A stretch of DNA of 64,000 nucleotides from Streptomyces plumbidurans (GCF_019857225.1 NZ_JAFJSY010000009.1:124001-188000); one strand, 5' to 3'. Counted from the first letter of the stretch, positions 8,116 to 16,665 are shown. A program made the numbers and translations. Notes: generated by a model from the letters alone, not told the origin.

Positions 8116-9045
8116 TTGATCCTCACGGTCACGCTGAACACCGCTCTCGACATCACGTACCGCGTGCCGGTCCTCGAACCGCACGCCACCCACCGGGTCA
8201 CCGAGGTGACCGAGCGGCCCGGCGGCAAGGGCGTGAACGTCGCACGGGTACTCGCGGCGCTGGGCCACGAAGTGACGGTGACGGGCTTCACGGGCGGCGC
8301 GACGGGCCGCACGGTCCAGGAGGGCCTGACCGCCGTTCCGCATCTGGTGGACGCGCTCGTCCCGGTCGAGGGCCCGACCCGCCGCACGATCGCGCTGGTG
8401 GACGACCGCACCGGCGACACCACGCAGCTCAACGAACCCGGCCCCACCATCACGCCCGCCGAGTGGGCCGCTTTCCAGGAGGCCTACGAGGACCTGGTCG
8501 CGTCGGCGTCCGCGGTGGCGCTGTGCGGCAGCCTGCCGCCGGGGGTGCCGGTGGGGGCGTACGCGGGCCTGGTGCGCGCCGCCAGAGCCGCCGCCGTTCC
8601 CGTCCTGCTGGACACCAGCGGGGAGCCGCTGCGCCGCGGGGTCGCCGCCCGCCCGGACATCGTGAAGCCGAACGTTGACGAACTGGCCGAACTCACCGGC
8701 TCCCACGAGCCGTTGCGCGCCACCCAGGACACCCGCCGCCGGGGCGCCCGCGCGGTGGTCGCCTCACTGGGCACCGAGGGCCTCCTCGCGGTGACCCCGG
8801 AAGGCCGCTGGCGCGCCACACCCCCGTCCCGCCTGCACGGCAACCCGACGGGAGCGGGCGACTCGGCGGTGGCGGGCCTGCTGTCGGGCCTGGTGGAACA
8901 ACTCCCGTGGCCGGACCGCCTGTCCCGCGCCGTCGCCCTGTCGGCGGCGACGGTCGCGTCACCGACGGCCGGGGAGTTCGACCGGCGGACGTACGAGGAA
9001 CTGGCGGAACGGGTCACCGTGACCCAGGAGGCGTCAGCCGCCTGA
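8116..9045 (+). CDS. PfkB-family (1-phosphofructokinase-type) sugar kinase
   Basis: A ribokinase-fold kinase of 309 aa in the 1-phosphofructokinase/tagatose-6-phosphate branch. It opens MILTVTLNTALDITYRV, has the substrate loop RPGGKGVNVARVLAALG near residue 35, and ends with the catalytic anion hole NPTGAGDSAVAGLL near 250. As third gene of the nagK-nagA operon it probably phosphorylates a sugar phosphate made by amino-sugar breakdown; the exact substrate cannot be read. The TTG at 8116 has GGGAGG 9 nt upstream, and an upstream reading from 8014 has no comparable site. Its end overlaps the next, convergent gene by 12 bp. Confidence 0.85.
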   Translation: MILTVTLNTALDITYRVPVLEPHATHRVTEVTERPGGKGVNVARVLAALGHEVTVTGFTGGATGRTVQEGLTAVPHLVDALVPVEGPTRRTIALVDDRTGDTTQLNEPGPTITPAEWAAFQEAYEDLVASASAVALCGSLPPGVPVGAYAGLVRAARAAAVPVLLDTSGEPLRRGVAARPDIVKPNVDELAELTGSHEPLRATQDTRRRGARAVVASLGTEGLLAVTPEGRWRATPPSRLHGNPTGAGDSAVAGLLSGLVEQLPWPDRLSRAVALSAATVASPTAGEFDRRTYEELAERVTVTQEASAA

Positions 9046-9993
9046 TCCGACCCAGCCCTTGACCAGCCACATCTGGTCCAGCAGGGCATCGCACTGGTTG
9101 CCCTGCTCGCAGGACAGCTTGATGGTGTTGGTGCCCTTGTTGAGCTGGACGTAGTTGTACGTCTTCGTCCAGCCCTTCTCGTAGTCACCGCCGGAGGCGT
9201 TCGCCCAGTTCTTCAGGTCGACGGGCTTCTTGGACGCTGTGCCGTTGACCGTGAGGGTGGCGGTGGCGTCCTTGCCGGGCACGCTGTAGCCGACGTACAC
9301 GCTGTACTTGCCGGACTTGGGGATGCCGTTGACGGTCCAGGTGAGCGACGCGCCGACCGCGTTGAAGCCCGTCACATAGACGCCGCCGTCCGCCTGCGCC
9401 CCCTTCACGTCCGACGCCGTCGTCGTCCCGCCGTCCAGGCGCAGCGCCTTCGCGTCGATCGTCGGCAGGTCGTCCTGCGCGGCGGCGCTGTTGCTGTTGG
9501 AGGGGCTCGGCTCCGAGCTCTGCTGGGCCGACGGCGTGCTGGAGGCGCCGTCGCTCGCCTTGTCGTTCTGGGAGTCGCCGTTCATCATCGCCACGCCGAT
9601 GCCGATCACGACCGCGGCGACCACGGCGATCGCGCCGATCAGCAGGCCCTTGGTGTTGGGGCCTCGGCCGCGGCCGCCGGCGCCGCCGCTGTAGGCGGGC
9701 TGCTGCGGGGCGGTGGGCGCGCCGCCGCCGGGAAGTGTCTCCGGCGCGGCGTAGTGGGCGTTCGGCTGGCCGTAGGCGCCCTGCTGCTGCGGGATCTGGC
9801 CGTAGGCGGCCGTCTGCTGCCCCGGCTGCCCGTACTGCCGCTGGCCGACCGCGCGCACCCGGTTGACCGAGTTCGGGTAGCCGTAGCCACCACCGGACGG
9901 CGGCTGGGCTCCGTTGGCCTGCCCGTCGGCGTAGAGGTAGCCGAACGGGTCTTCGTCCTCGGGCGTACTGGCGCCGTTGTTGCCGGACGTCAT
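9034..9993 (-). CDS. Membrane-anchored carbohydrate-binding (CBM35/CBM6-like) protein
   Basis: 319 aa in three parts: a Gly/Gln/Tyr-rich cytoplasmic segment (residues 1-140, with SGGGYGYPNSVNR and repeated YGQP), one membrane helix (LLIGAIAVVAAVVIGIGVAM), and a Ser/Pro linker leading to an extracellular beta-sandwich from about residue 190. That domain has the CBM35-type elements GGVYVTGFN, YSVYVGYSVPGKDATATLTV and NKGTNTIKLSCEQGNQCD. The two Cys probably form a disulfide. The ATG at 9993 has AAGGG just upstream. Convergent with, and overlapping, the amino-sugar operon; it may sense or hold wall or chitin-type sugars. Confidence 0.75.
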   Translation of the reverse strand: MTSGNNGASTPEDEDPFGYLYADGQANGAQPPSGGGYGYPNSVNRVRAVGQRQYGQPGQQTAAYGQIPQQQGAYGQPNAHYAAPETLPGGGAPTAPQQPAYSGGAGGRGRGPNTKGLLIGAIAVVAAVVIGIGVAMMNGDSQNDKASDGASSTPSAQQSSEPSPSNSNSAAAQDDLPTIDAKALRLDGGTTTASDVKGAQADGGVYVTGFNAVGASLTWTVNGIPKSGKYSVYVGYSVPGKDATATLTVNGTASKKPVDLKNWANASGGDYEKGWTKTYNYVQLNKGTNTIKLSCEQGNQCDALLDQMWLVKGWVGSGG

Positions 9994-10134
9994 CCCTTGG
10001 TACTCCTCAGCGGTGCGGGTCGGGTGCGATGCGTTGCGATGCATGGGGTCGGACTGGCGAGCCTACCCGCTCCCGCTGTGCCAAACGGGTGACTCGGATC
10101 GCATCGGGCCACACCCGGCTCGCTGACCTGGAGA

Positions 10135-11793
10135 TCAGCCCGCGCGCCTGTGTTGTTTGGGACGAGATCGTTTCTCTACGTACATCCGCTCGTCGGCGGA
10201 CTTCAACACTTCGTCCGCGGTCATTCCGCAGTGCGCCCAGCCGATGCCGAAGCTGGCACCGACGCGCATGGCCCGTCCGTCGACCCGGATGGGCTGGATG
10301 ATCTCGTTGCGCAGCCGTACGGCGAGGTCCTGGGCGTCCGCCCGGCCCAGCCCGTCGGCCAGCACCACGAACTCGTCGCCGCCGAGCCGCGCCACCGTGT
10401 CCCCGTCGCGCACCCCGCGCGAGAGCCTGCGGGCGACCTCGATGAGGACGGCGTCACCGGCGTTGTGCCCGAACCGGTCGTTGATCGACTTGAAGCCGTC
10501 GAGGTCGCAGAAGAGCACCGCGAGCCCCTTGGTGCCGTCGTCGTGCTCCCCGTCCGGCGCGATGGTGTGCACATGGTGGTCGAAGCCTTCGAAGACCTCG
10601 ACGTCGCCGCCCGGCCGGAAGTCGAAGCCGTGGCCGTTCGCGTCGAAGGCCGGGTGGCCGTACGCCGCGTCCAGGGACTCCAGGGCGCCGGGGAGGGTGG
10701 GGCGCTGGCACAGCCGCGAGGACAGCCGCGAGCGCAGCTCGGCGGAGTTCGGCAGGCCGGTGAGCGAGTCGTGCGAGGCGCGGTGGGCGAGCTGCAGCTC
10801 GCGGCGCTTGCGCTCCTCGATGTCCTCGACGTGGGTGAGCAGGAAGCGGGGGCCGTCGGCGGCGTCGGCGACGACGCTGTTGCGCAGCGACACCCAGACG
10901 TACGTGCCGTCCCGGCGCCCGAGCCGGAGTTCCGCGCGGCCGCCTTCGGCGGAGGTCCGCAGCAGGGTGCCGATGTCCTCGGGGTGGACCAGGTCGGAGA
11001 AGGAGTAGCGGCGCATCGCGGAGGCGGGGCGGCCCAGCAGCCGGCACAGGGCGTCGTTGGTGCGCAGGATCCGGCCGTGCTGGTCGCCGCCCATCTCGGC
11101 GATGGCCATGCCGGAGGGGGCGTACTCGAAGGCCTGCCGGAAGCTCTCCTCGCTGGCGCGCAGGGCCTGCTGCTCCCTTTCGAGCCGGACCAGCGCGCGC
11201 TGCATGTTGGCGCGCAGGCGGGCGTTGCTGATCGCGATGGCGGCCTGGAACGCGTACATCTGGAGCGCCTCGCGGCCCCATGCGCCCGGCTTGCGGCCGT
11301 TGCGCGGGCGGTCCACGGACAGCACGCCGATCAGCTCACCGCGGGAGGCGCTCGGGCCGCCGGGGGTGTACATGGGCGCGAAGAGGCGGTCGGCGGGGTG
11401 CCACTCGTCCTCGAAGCGGGGCGCGGGCCCTTCGGTGTACCACTGCGGGACGTCGTCGTCGTCGAGGACCCAGCCCTCGGTGTGCGGTATGAAGACCAGG
11501 TCGCCCCACTGCTCGCCCATGCCCAGGCGGCGGTCCCAGGACGGTCGGGGGCCGACGCGGCCGGTGATGAGCGCCTCGGCCGCCGCGTTGCCGGCGAAGG
11601 CGGCGACCACGAGGTCGCCGTCGGGGCGGACGAGGTTGACGGCCGCCAGTTCGTAGCCGAGGCCGTTCACCACGCCCTCCGCGACCGTCTGCAGTGTGTC
11701 CGCCAGACTGCGGGCCGTGTTCATGTCAGCCATGACCTGGTGCAGTTGCCGCAGGGTGGCAAGACGGACGTAGGGCTCCGACTCGGTCTCCAT
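10135..11793 (-). CDS. cdgB: GAF-PAS-GGDEF diguanylate cyclase
   Basis: A 552-aa cytoplasmic sensor enzyme. GAF covers roughly residues 20-190, PAS/PAC about 215-330 and GGDEF from about 340. The catalytic motif LGGDEFVVLADG is intact, and the product-inhibition I-site RDGD lies exactly five residues before GGDEF, so it should make c-di-GMP and be feedback-inhibited. About 60 extra, His/Asp/Gly-rich residues separate DSLTGLPN from DLDGFKSIND inside the GGDEF domain. The ATG at 11793 follows a GGGGGGAGG ribosome site. Order and domains match CdgB, a developmental cyclase of Streptomyces. Confidence 0.88.
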   Translation of the reverse strand: METESEPYVRLATLRQLHQVMADMNTARSLADTLQTVAEGVVNGLGYELAAVNLVRPDGDLVVAAFAGNAAAEALITGRVGPRPSWDRRLGMGEQWGDLVFIPHTEGWVLDDDDVPQWYTEGPAPRFEDEWHPADRLFAPMYTPGGPSASRGELIGVLSVDRPRNGRKPGAWGREALQMYAFQAAIAISNARLRANMQRALVRLEREQQALRASEESFRQAFEYAPSGMAIAEMGGDQHGRILRTNDALCRLLGRPASAMRRYSFSDLVHPEDIGTLLRTSAEGGRAELRLGRRDGTYVWVSLRNSVVADAADGPRFLLTHVEDIEERKRRELQLAHRASHDSLTGLPNSAELRSRLSSRLCQRPTLPGALESLDAAYGHPAFDANGHGFDFRPGGDVEVFEGFDHHVHTIAPDGEHDDGTKGLAVLFCDLDGFKSINDRFGHNAGDAVLIEVARRLSRGVRDGDTVARLGGDEFVVLADGLGRADAQDLAVRLRNEIIQPIRVDGRAMRVGASFGIGWAHCGMTADEVLKSADERMYVEKRSRPKQHRRAG

Positions 11794-11923
11794 GCTCGCC
11801 CTCCCCCCGAGACCTCGCAGCGAATCAAGGGTTCTCATCGGCGTATCGTTCTGGCAGCTTCCCAGCCACTGAATCACAGCGCGCTGCCCACTCGGTACAC
11901 AGGGTCAACAATTAATGGCCCTT

Positions 11924-11937
11924 GTGACTCAAGTCAC
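11924..11937. promoter_or_regulatory. Crp-type operator upstream of cdgB
   Basis: GTGACTCAAGTCAC fits the streptomycete Crp motif GTG-N6-GNCAC exactly and has perfect 6-bp arms. It lies 131 bp before the cdgB start in a relatively AT-rich stretch, and could also serve the flavin reductase gene on the other side. Confidence 0.5.
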
Positions 11938-12167
11938 AGCTAAACATGAACAATTGAGTGGGGTTTCTGCGTTTTCCCTGTGCGTTTACTGAATGCAAAC
12001 TTTGTGGGTTTGTGGAGACCCGGCTCCGTCGGTGGTCCTAGGCCCGATCTCGGACCCGGGCCCGATGCGACCCGTGCACAGCGGACATTAGCGTTTCCGG
12101 CGTGCCGAACACTCGCCTTGCCGCATTCCCGATCACTGCTCCGACCGCCTCCGGGCATGCTGAGGGG

Positions 12168-12686
12168 GTGAGCAACGACGAGTTCCGCGCCGCCATGTCC
12201 CGGCTGGCCGCGGGCGTGGTCCTGGTGACCGCCCAGGAGCCGCCGCTGGACCCCGACGACCCGTCGGCGCCCGGCGGCGAGGACGTCGGCATGACGGCGA
12301 CGTCCTTCATGTCGGTCTCCCTCGACCCCCCTCTGGTCCTGGTCGGCCTGCGCGAGGGCTCCCGCATGGACGACCTGCTCGACGAACAGCCCCTGTGGGG
12401 GGTCTCGGTCCTCGCCGAGAGCCAGCGCCACATCGCCGGCCGCTTCGCCATGAAGGGCCGCATCAGCGACCGCCTGCTCTTCGAGGACATTCCCTACGTC
12501 CGCGGCACGGTCAGCGGCGCCCCCCTGGTCGGCGGCGCCCTGGCCACCCTGGAATGCCGCACCGAGCAACGCGTCACGGCCGGCGACCACACCCTGGTCA
12601 TCGGCCGCGTCCTGACAGCCTCCGTACCGAGCGCGGACGGCGGGCCTCTGGCGTACTTCCGGGGGCGGTACCGGCAGTTGGGGTGA
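12168..12686 (+). CDS. Flavin reductase-domain protein
   Basis: A 172-aa split-barrel flavin-binding protein of the type that supplies reduced FMN or acts as the small subunit of two-component monooxygenases. Characteristic segments are FRAAMSRLAAGVVLVT near residue 5, VGMTATSFMSVSLDPPLVLV near 40 and ESQRHIAGRFAMKGR near 83. The GTG at 12168 has GAGGG immediately upstream, while an earlier GTG at 12102 has none. No partner oxygenase is adjacent, so the physiological acceptor is unknown. Confidence 0.8.
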   Translation: MSNDEFRAAMSRLAAGVVLVTAQEPPLDPDDPSAPGGEDVGMTATSFMSVSLDPPLVLVGLREGSRMDDLLDEQPLWGVSVLAESQRHIAGRFAMKGRISDRLLFEDIPYVRGTVSGAPLVGGALATLECRTEQRVTAGDHTLVIGRVLTASVPSADGGPLAYFRGRYRQLG

Positions 12687-12737
12687 CCGGGGAATGGTGA
12701 CCGGGGAATGGTGACCGGGGAATGGTGACCGGGGAAA
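12682..12737 (+). repeat. Four tandem 14-bp repeats
   Basis: GGTGACCGGGGAAT is repeated four times head to tail, the last copy ending AAA instead of AAT. The array begins at the stop codon of the flavin reductase gene and ends 40 bp before the next start. Each unit carries GGTGACC, which could bind a protein, or the array may be slippage product. Confidence 0.85.
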
Positions 12738-12765
12738 TACGTGGCACGCACGCGTGCCCGCCTTC

Positions 12766-12771
12766 TAACGT
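12766..12771 (+). promoter_or_regulatory. Putative -10 box, leaderless acetyltransferase mRNA
   Basis: TAACGT lies 6 nt before the ATG at 12778, and no ribosome site is present. Confidence 0.4.
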
Positions 12772-12777
12772 GCGCAC

Positions 12778-13254
12778 ATGACAACGCCAGAGCCTCACCT
12801 CGAGGAAGTCACCCCGCTCAACCTCGAAGCCGCGCTCGGCATCCGCATCAGGCCCGACCAGGAACACGCGGTCGAGCCCGTGGCGCACTCGCTGGCCGAG
12901 GCGTACGTGCGGCCCCCGGGGGTCGCCTGGCCCCGTCTGATCGTCGACGGCGACCGCGCGGTCGGCTTCCTGATGGCGTTCCTCGACATCGACTGGCCCG
13001 GCGACGGCACCCTGCGCCGCTCCGGCCTGTGGCGGCTCAACATCGCCGCCGCCGAACAGGGGCGCGGCTACGGCCGCTTCGCCGTCGAGTCCGTCGCCGC
13101 CGAGATCCGCAGCCGCGGCGGCACCCGGCTCTACGTCACCTGGCACCCCGGCCCCGACGGCCCGGAGGGCTTCTACAAGAGGCTGGGCTTCCGGGTCACC
13201 GGGGAGGAGAGCGGAGGTCAGACGGTGGGCGTCCTGGATCTCGACCGGTCCTGA
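12778..13254 (+). CDS. GNAT-family N-acetyltransferase
   Basis: A 158-aa acetyltransferase of the spermine/spermidine type. The acetyl-CoA loop is EQGRGYGRFAVESVAAEIR (residues ~98-116), preceded by LWRLNIAAA on beta-4 and followed by EGFYKRLGFRVTGEE, the closing GFY/GF element. The substrate is not determinable. The ATG has no Shine-Dalgarno but a TAACGT 6 nt upstream, consistent with a leaderless message. Confidence 0.85.
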   Translation: MTTPEPHLEEVTPLNLEAALGIRIRPDQEHAVEPVAHSLAEAYVRPPGVAWPRLIVDGDRAVGFLMAFLDIDWPGDGTLRRSGLWRLNIAAAEQGRGYGRFAVESVAAEIRSRGGTRLYVTWHPGPDGPEGFYKRLGFRVTGEESGGQTVGVLDLDRS

Positions 13255-13287
13255 CCGGTCCCGGAGCCCCGGCTGGAGAAGCTCCCG

Positions 13288-14169
13288 CTAGAGAAGCTCC
13301 ACGTCCAGGGCCGCCACCCGCTGCGGGTCCGTGACGATCTCGATCACGGCGATGCGGTCCCGTACGAACGTGAAGGACAGGGCCCGGTCCAGACGGTCCT
13401 CCAGGAACACCGCGAGGCCCGTCGCGCCGCCCACCAGGGCGTCGCGCGCCACGTACGCGAAGTGCGCGAAGCTCGACGCGCCCTTGGCCACGGCCTGCGC
13501 GCCGACGGTGACGCCCACGTCGGTGCGCGCGACGACGTCCGGGTCGAGCAGCTTCACCAGCGCCTCGAAGTCGCCCTCCCGGGCCGCCGCCAGGAACGCG
13601 TTCACGACCTCCCGCTGCCGCACCTGGACCCGGTCGGGCGCGTCGGCGCCCTGCACCCTGCGCCGCGCCCTGCTGGCCAGCTGCCGCGCCGCGACCGGGC
13701 TGCGCCCCACGATCTCCCCGACCTCCTCGTAGGACACCGCGAACAGGTCATGCAGCACGAACGCCAGCCGCTCGGCGGGCGACAGCGTCTCCAGGACGAC
13801 GATCAGCGCGGCGCCCACGGAGTCCGCGAGCAGCGCGTCCTGCTCGGGCCCGGCCACGGCGGCGTCCGCGGGCACGGTGGTCTCCAGCGGCTCCTCCGCG
13901 CGCGACTTGCGGGAGCGCAGCATGTCCAGGCAGACCCGCCCGACCACCGTCGTCAGCCAGCCCCCGAGATTCTCCACCTGAGCGGTGTCCGAACGGCTCA
14001 GCCGGAACCACGCCTCCTGCACCGCGTCGTCGGCCTCGGCCCCCGAACCGAGCATGCGGTAGGCGACGGCACGCAGATGACTTCGGTGCGATTCGAATCG
14101 CCGGGCGAGAAATTCTTTGTCCGCCGCATTCCGGACGCCGTCCCCCACGGGAATTCCGTTGTCGTTCAT
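13288..14169 (-). CDS. ECF sigma factor with SnoaL-like C-terminal domain (SigJ/ECF41 type)
   Basis: 293 aa. Sigma region 2 is at about residues 15-90 (HLRAVAYRMLGSGAEADDAV, QEAWFRLSR) and region 4 at about 125-175 (LSPAERLAFVLHDLFAVSYE then EVGEIVGRSPVAARQLASR). A SnoaL-like domain of about 110 residues follows and regulates such factors in cis instead of an anti-sigma factor. The WLPEP linker typical of ECF41 is absent; the linker reads AEEPLETTVPADAAVAGPEQD. No DoxX or CMD partner gene of the classic ECF41 neighbourhood adjoins it. The ATG at 14169 has AGGAGC 9 nt upstream. Confidence 0.85.
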   Translation of the reverse strand: MNDNGIPVGDGVRNAADKEFLARRFESHRSHLRAVAYRMLGSGAEADDAVQEAWFRLSRSDTAQVENLGGWLTTVVGRVCLDMLRSRKSRAEEPLETTVPADAAVAGPEQDALLADSVGAALIVVLETLSPAERLAFVLHDLFAVSYEEVGEIVGRSPVAARQLASRARRRVQGADAPDRVQVRQREVVNAFLAAAREGDFEALVKLLDPDVVARTDVGVTVGAQAVAKGASSFAHFAYVARDALVGGATGLAVFLEDRLDRALSFTFVRDRIAVIEIVTDPQRVAALDVELL

Positions 14170-14288
14170 CGCCACAGCTCCTCGCACGCGTTCCCCTGTC
14201 GACGACTTGACGTACGAGAGGCCGCGGATGTGACAGGGAACGTTCTACGACGACCCGAATGCACGCGCTTTCTCAGTGCCACTAGCGC

Positions 14289-14717
14289 TCAGTGCCAGTC
14301 GCGGCCGGACCGTCCCCGTTTCGTCTGCGAACGCTGCTTCTTCTCCTGCAGCCGCCGCTCATTGATGCCCCGCGGGATACGGGTCGGGCGGCGCGGCTTG
14401 GGCGGCGGCGCCGTCGCCTCGGCGAGCAGCGCGGCGAGCCGCACCGCCGCGGTCTCGCGATTGCGCCACTGCGAACGGTGCTCGGAGGCACGCACGGCGA
14501 TCACGCCGTCGACGAGCCGGCCGGCCAGCTTCTCCAGCGCGCGCCGCTTCCACACCTCGGGCAGCGCCTCCGTGCCTGCCAGGTCGAAGCGCAGCTCCAC
14601 CTGTGAGTCGCTGGTGTTGACGTGCTGTCCGCCGGGCCCGGACGACCGCGAGAAGCGCCACATGAGCTCGGCCTCGGGCAGGGAGACGGAGCCGCGGATG
14701 ACATAGGGACCGGACAT
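14289..14717 (-). CDS. arfB: Alternative ribosome-rescue peptidyl-tRNA hydrolase
   Basis: A 142-aa ArfB/YaeJ (ICT1) family protein that frees ribosomes stalled on mRNAs lacking stop codons. The catalytic GGQ is in SRSSGPGGQHVNTSDSQVEL near residue 28. The basic, unstructured C-terminal tail that enters the empty mRNA channel is INERRLQEKKQRSQTKRGRS. The ATG at 14717 gives the family's usual start; an ATG at 14726 would add three residues. Confidence 0.93.
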   Translation of the reverse strand: MSGPYVIRGSVSLPEAELMWRFSRSSGPGGQHVNTSDSQVELRFDLAGTEALPEVWKRRALEKLAGRLVDGVIAVRASEHRSQWRNRETAAVRLAALLAEATAPPPKPRRPTRIPRGINERRLQEKKQRSQTKRGRSGRDWH

Positions 14718-14763
14718 GTGCCCCATCGTCCCCTGGCTGACCCGCACACGTCACGTGAATAAC

Positions 14764-14785
14764 GTTCACCGGGAGTTCGGTAAAG
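14764..14785 (+). promoter_or_regulatory. PHO-box-like pair of 11-bp units
   Basis: GTTCACCGGGA is followed in exact 11-bp register by GTTCGGTAAAG, resembling the direct-repeat units bound by streptomycete PhoP. The second unit is weak. It lies between arfB and the divergent terD-like gene. Confidence 0.3.
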
Positions 14786-14907
14786 AAAGTAAAGGAGCGC
14801 GGAACCTTCCGTACCCCTCTTGGCGTTCATAGGGGTAGCTGTAGCTTCGTGCCGTACTGCCCGTGCGGTACCACTGCTGTACACAACGAGGGAAAGGACT
14901 CCCAACC

Positions 14908-15483
14908 ATGGCTGTAAGCCTGTCCAAGGGTGGCAACGTCTCGCTCACCAAGGAGGCTCCGGGCCTGACCGCCGTCACTGTGGGCCTCGGCTGGGACGTC
15001 CGCACCACCACCGGCACGGACTTCGACCTCGACGCCTCCGCGATCGCGGTGAACCCGGAGGGCAAGGTCTACTCGGACGCCCACTTCGTCTTCTTCAACA
15101 ACAAGCAGACCCCGGACAACACGATCGTCCACACCGGCGACAACCGCACCGGCGAGGGCGCGGGCGACGACGAGGCGATCAACGTCAACCTGGCGGCCCT
15201 CCCGGCCGACGTCGACAAGATCGTCTTCCCGGTCTCGATCTACGACGCGGAGACCCGCTCGCAGAACTTCGGCCAGGTCCGCAACGCCTACATCCGCATC
15301 GTCAACCAGGCCGGCGGCACCGAGATCGCCCGCTACGACCTCTCGGAGGACGCGGCCACCGAAACGGCCATGGTCTTCGGCGAGCTCTACCGCAACGGCG
15401 CGGAGTGGAAGTTCCGCGCAGTGGGCCAGGGCTACGCCTCGGGCCTGTCGGGCATCGCCCAGGACTTCGGCGTCAACGTCTGA
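14908..15483 (+). CDS. TerD-family protein
   Basis: A 191-aa TerD/TDD-domain protein. The start [20 protein letters not shown], the calcium-binding [19 protein letters not shown] and the segment [15 protein letters not shown] are diagnostic. These proteins bind Ca2+ through conserved acidic residues and are linked to tellurite and stress tolerance and to Streptomyces development; several paralogues per genome are normal. The ATG follows GAGGGAAAGG. A strong terminator follows, so it is probably monocistronic. Confidence 0.93.
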   Translation: MAVSLSKGGNVSLTKEAPGLTAVTVGLGWDVRTTTGTDFDLDASAIAVNPEGKVYSDAHFVFFNNKQTPDNTIVHTGDNRTGEGAGDDEAINVNLAALPADVDKIVFPVSIYDAETRSQNFGQVRNAYIRIVNQAGGTEIARYDLSEDAATETAMVFGELYRNGAEWKFRAVGQGYASGLSGIAQDFGVNV

Positions 15484-15505
15484 GACACGCTGCGCTGAGC
15501 GCAGG

Positions 15506-15539
15506 CCCCCGGCTGCAGTCAACTGCGGCCGGGGGTTTT
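15506..15539 (+). terminator. Terminator after the TerD gene
   Basis: CCCCCGGCTGCAG, a TCAA loop, CTGCGGCCGGGGG and then TTTT form a 13-bp stem with one mismatch, 23 bp after the stop. Confidence 0.85.
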
Positions 15540-15554
15540 GGCGTTCAGTTCCCT

Positions 15555-15737
15555 TCAGTCCTTGAGGTGCGGCAGGAAGGTCGCCCACGCGGTGGGGGCG
15601 AAGGTGAGACGAGGCCCAGAGGTGTTCTTGGAATCGCGGACGTGAATCGTGCGGGGCGCTATCGCGATCTCGACGCAGGAGTTGCCATCGGTGCCGCTGC
15701 TGTAGCTGCTCTTGAACCACACCAGTTTGCGGATCAT
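15555..15737 (-). CDS. DUF397 small protein
   Basis: A 60-residue DUF397 protein with the typical opening WFKSSYSSGTDGNSCVEIA and the closing WATFLPHLKD. These small proteins are encoded next to WhiJ-type helix-turn-helix regulators in many copies per Streptomyces genome and are thought to act with them. Here its ATG overlaps the stop of the regulator gene (ATGA), so the two are translationally coupled. Confidence 0.9.
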   Translation of the reverse strand: MIRKLVWFKSSYSSGTDGNSCVEIAIAPRTIHVRDSKNTSGPRLTFAPTAWATFLPHLKD

Positions 15738-16588
15738 GTCTCTCCCAGCAGTTGCTCGACGAAGGCCTGCGACTCTCGGGACGGGAGAGCCTGAGCCCGG
15801 ATGGTGCCATACCGCAGCTCAAGGACGCGGAGTTGTTTCGGATCGGTGATGGGGCGGCCGCTGAAAGCGCCGTCCGAGCGCCCCACCGCCGTACCGTCCG
15901 GAAACTTCAACAGCTCGATCCTGCCGTCGAGGCCGGGGTGGGCATCACTGTTCGTCGGCATGACCTGAAGCGTGACGTTGCGCAACCTCCCTACCTCCAG
16001 CAGGCGTTCGAGCTGCTGTCGCCACACCATTGTGCCTCCGACCTGTCGACGGACCACCGCCTCCTCCAGGACGAAGTGGAGGGAGGGAGCCGGGTCACGG
16101 TCGAAGACCGACTGCCGGGCCAGACGCGCAGCAACCATGCGTTCCACGTCCTCTTGCGAATACGGCGGTTGCGCCGCTTCGAAAAGGGTCCGCGCATGGT
16201 CCGGCGTCTGCAACAACCCATGCACGCTGTTGCACTCGTAGACGCCGATCTCAACCGCCTGGGACTCCAACTTGGCCAGTTGGCGAACCCTCTTCGGATA
16301 CCGGACCTTCCTCACGTCCTCCTTCATGGCCGCGATGAGCCCGCCCGCGCCCAGCACCTCGTCGGCCCTGTCCAGATACTCCAGCCGGGGAATCCGTTTC
16401 CCGCCCTCGACCTTGTAGACCAGGTCCTCGCCGTATCCGACCGCCTCCCCGAACTCGGCGGCCCGCATCCCCACAGCCTCCCGCCGTAGCTTCAACTGCC
16501 GCCCGACGGTGGCAATCACCGCCACCCCCCACTCGTCGTCCGGGTCGACCTCCCACCCAGGCTCGACCACTTCGCCGTCCACACTCAT
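15734..16588 (-). CDS. WhiJ-like XRE regulator with DUF5753 domain
   Basis: 284 aa. The helix-turn-helix lies at about residues 22-80 (LKLRREAVGMRAAEFGEAVG, then LVYKVEGGKRIPRLEYLDR). The DUF5753 ligand/partner domain runs from about 100 to the end and includes VYECNSVHGLLQTPDHARTL, ARLARQSVF and EEAVVRRQVGG. Together with the overlapping DUF397 gene and the divergent ATPase it forms the WhiJ-type trio that recurs in streptomycetes and affects development. The ATG at 16588 has GGAGG 8 nt upstream. Confidence 0.9.
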   Translation of the reverse strand: MSVDGEVVEPGWEVDPDDEWGVAVIATVGRQLKLRREAVGMRAAEFGEAVGYGEDLVYKVEGGKRIPRLEYLDRADEVLGAGGLIAAMKEDVRKVRYPKRVRQLAKLESQAVEIGVYECNSVHGLLQTPDHARTLFEAAQPPYSQEDVERMVAARLARQSVFDRDPAPSLHFVLEEAVVRRQVGGTMVWRQQLERLLEVGRLRNVTLQVMPTNSDAHPGLDGRIELLKFPDGTAVGRSDGAFSGRPITDPKQLRVLELRYGTIRAQALPSRESQAFVEQLLGET

Positions 16589-16613
16589 CGCACACGCCTC
16601 CATCGCCGACAGC

Positions 16614-16641
16614 CCGGACAGCACCGGACAAGCTCCGGACA
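16614..16641. repeat. Three phased CCGGACA iterons
   Basis: CCGGACA occurs at 16614, 16624 and 16635, with start-to-start spacing of 10 and 11 bp, so all three lie on one face of the helix. They are 26-53 bp upstream of the WhiJ-like gene start and could be its operator. Confidence 0.55.
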
Positions 16642-16665
16642 GTCACCGTACGTACCGGATCCGTC

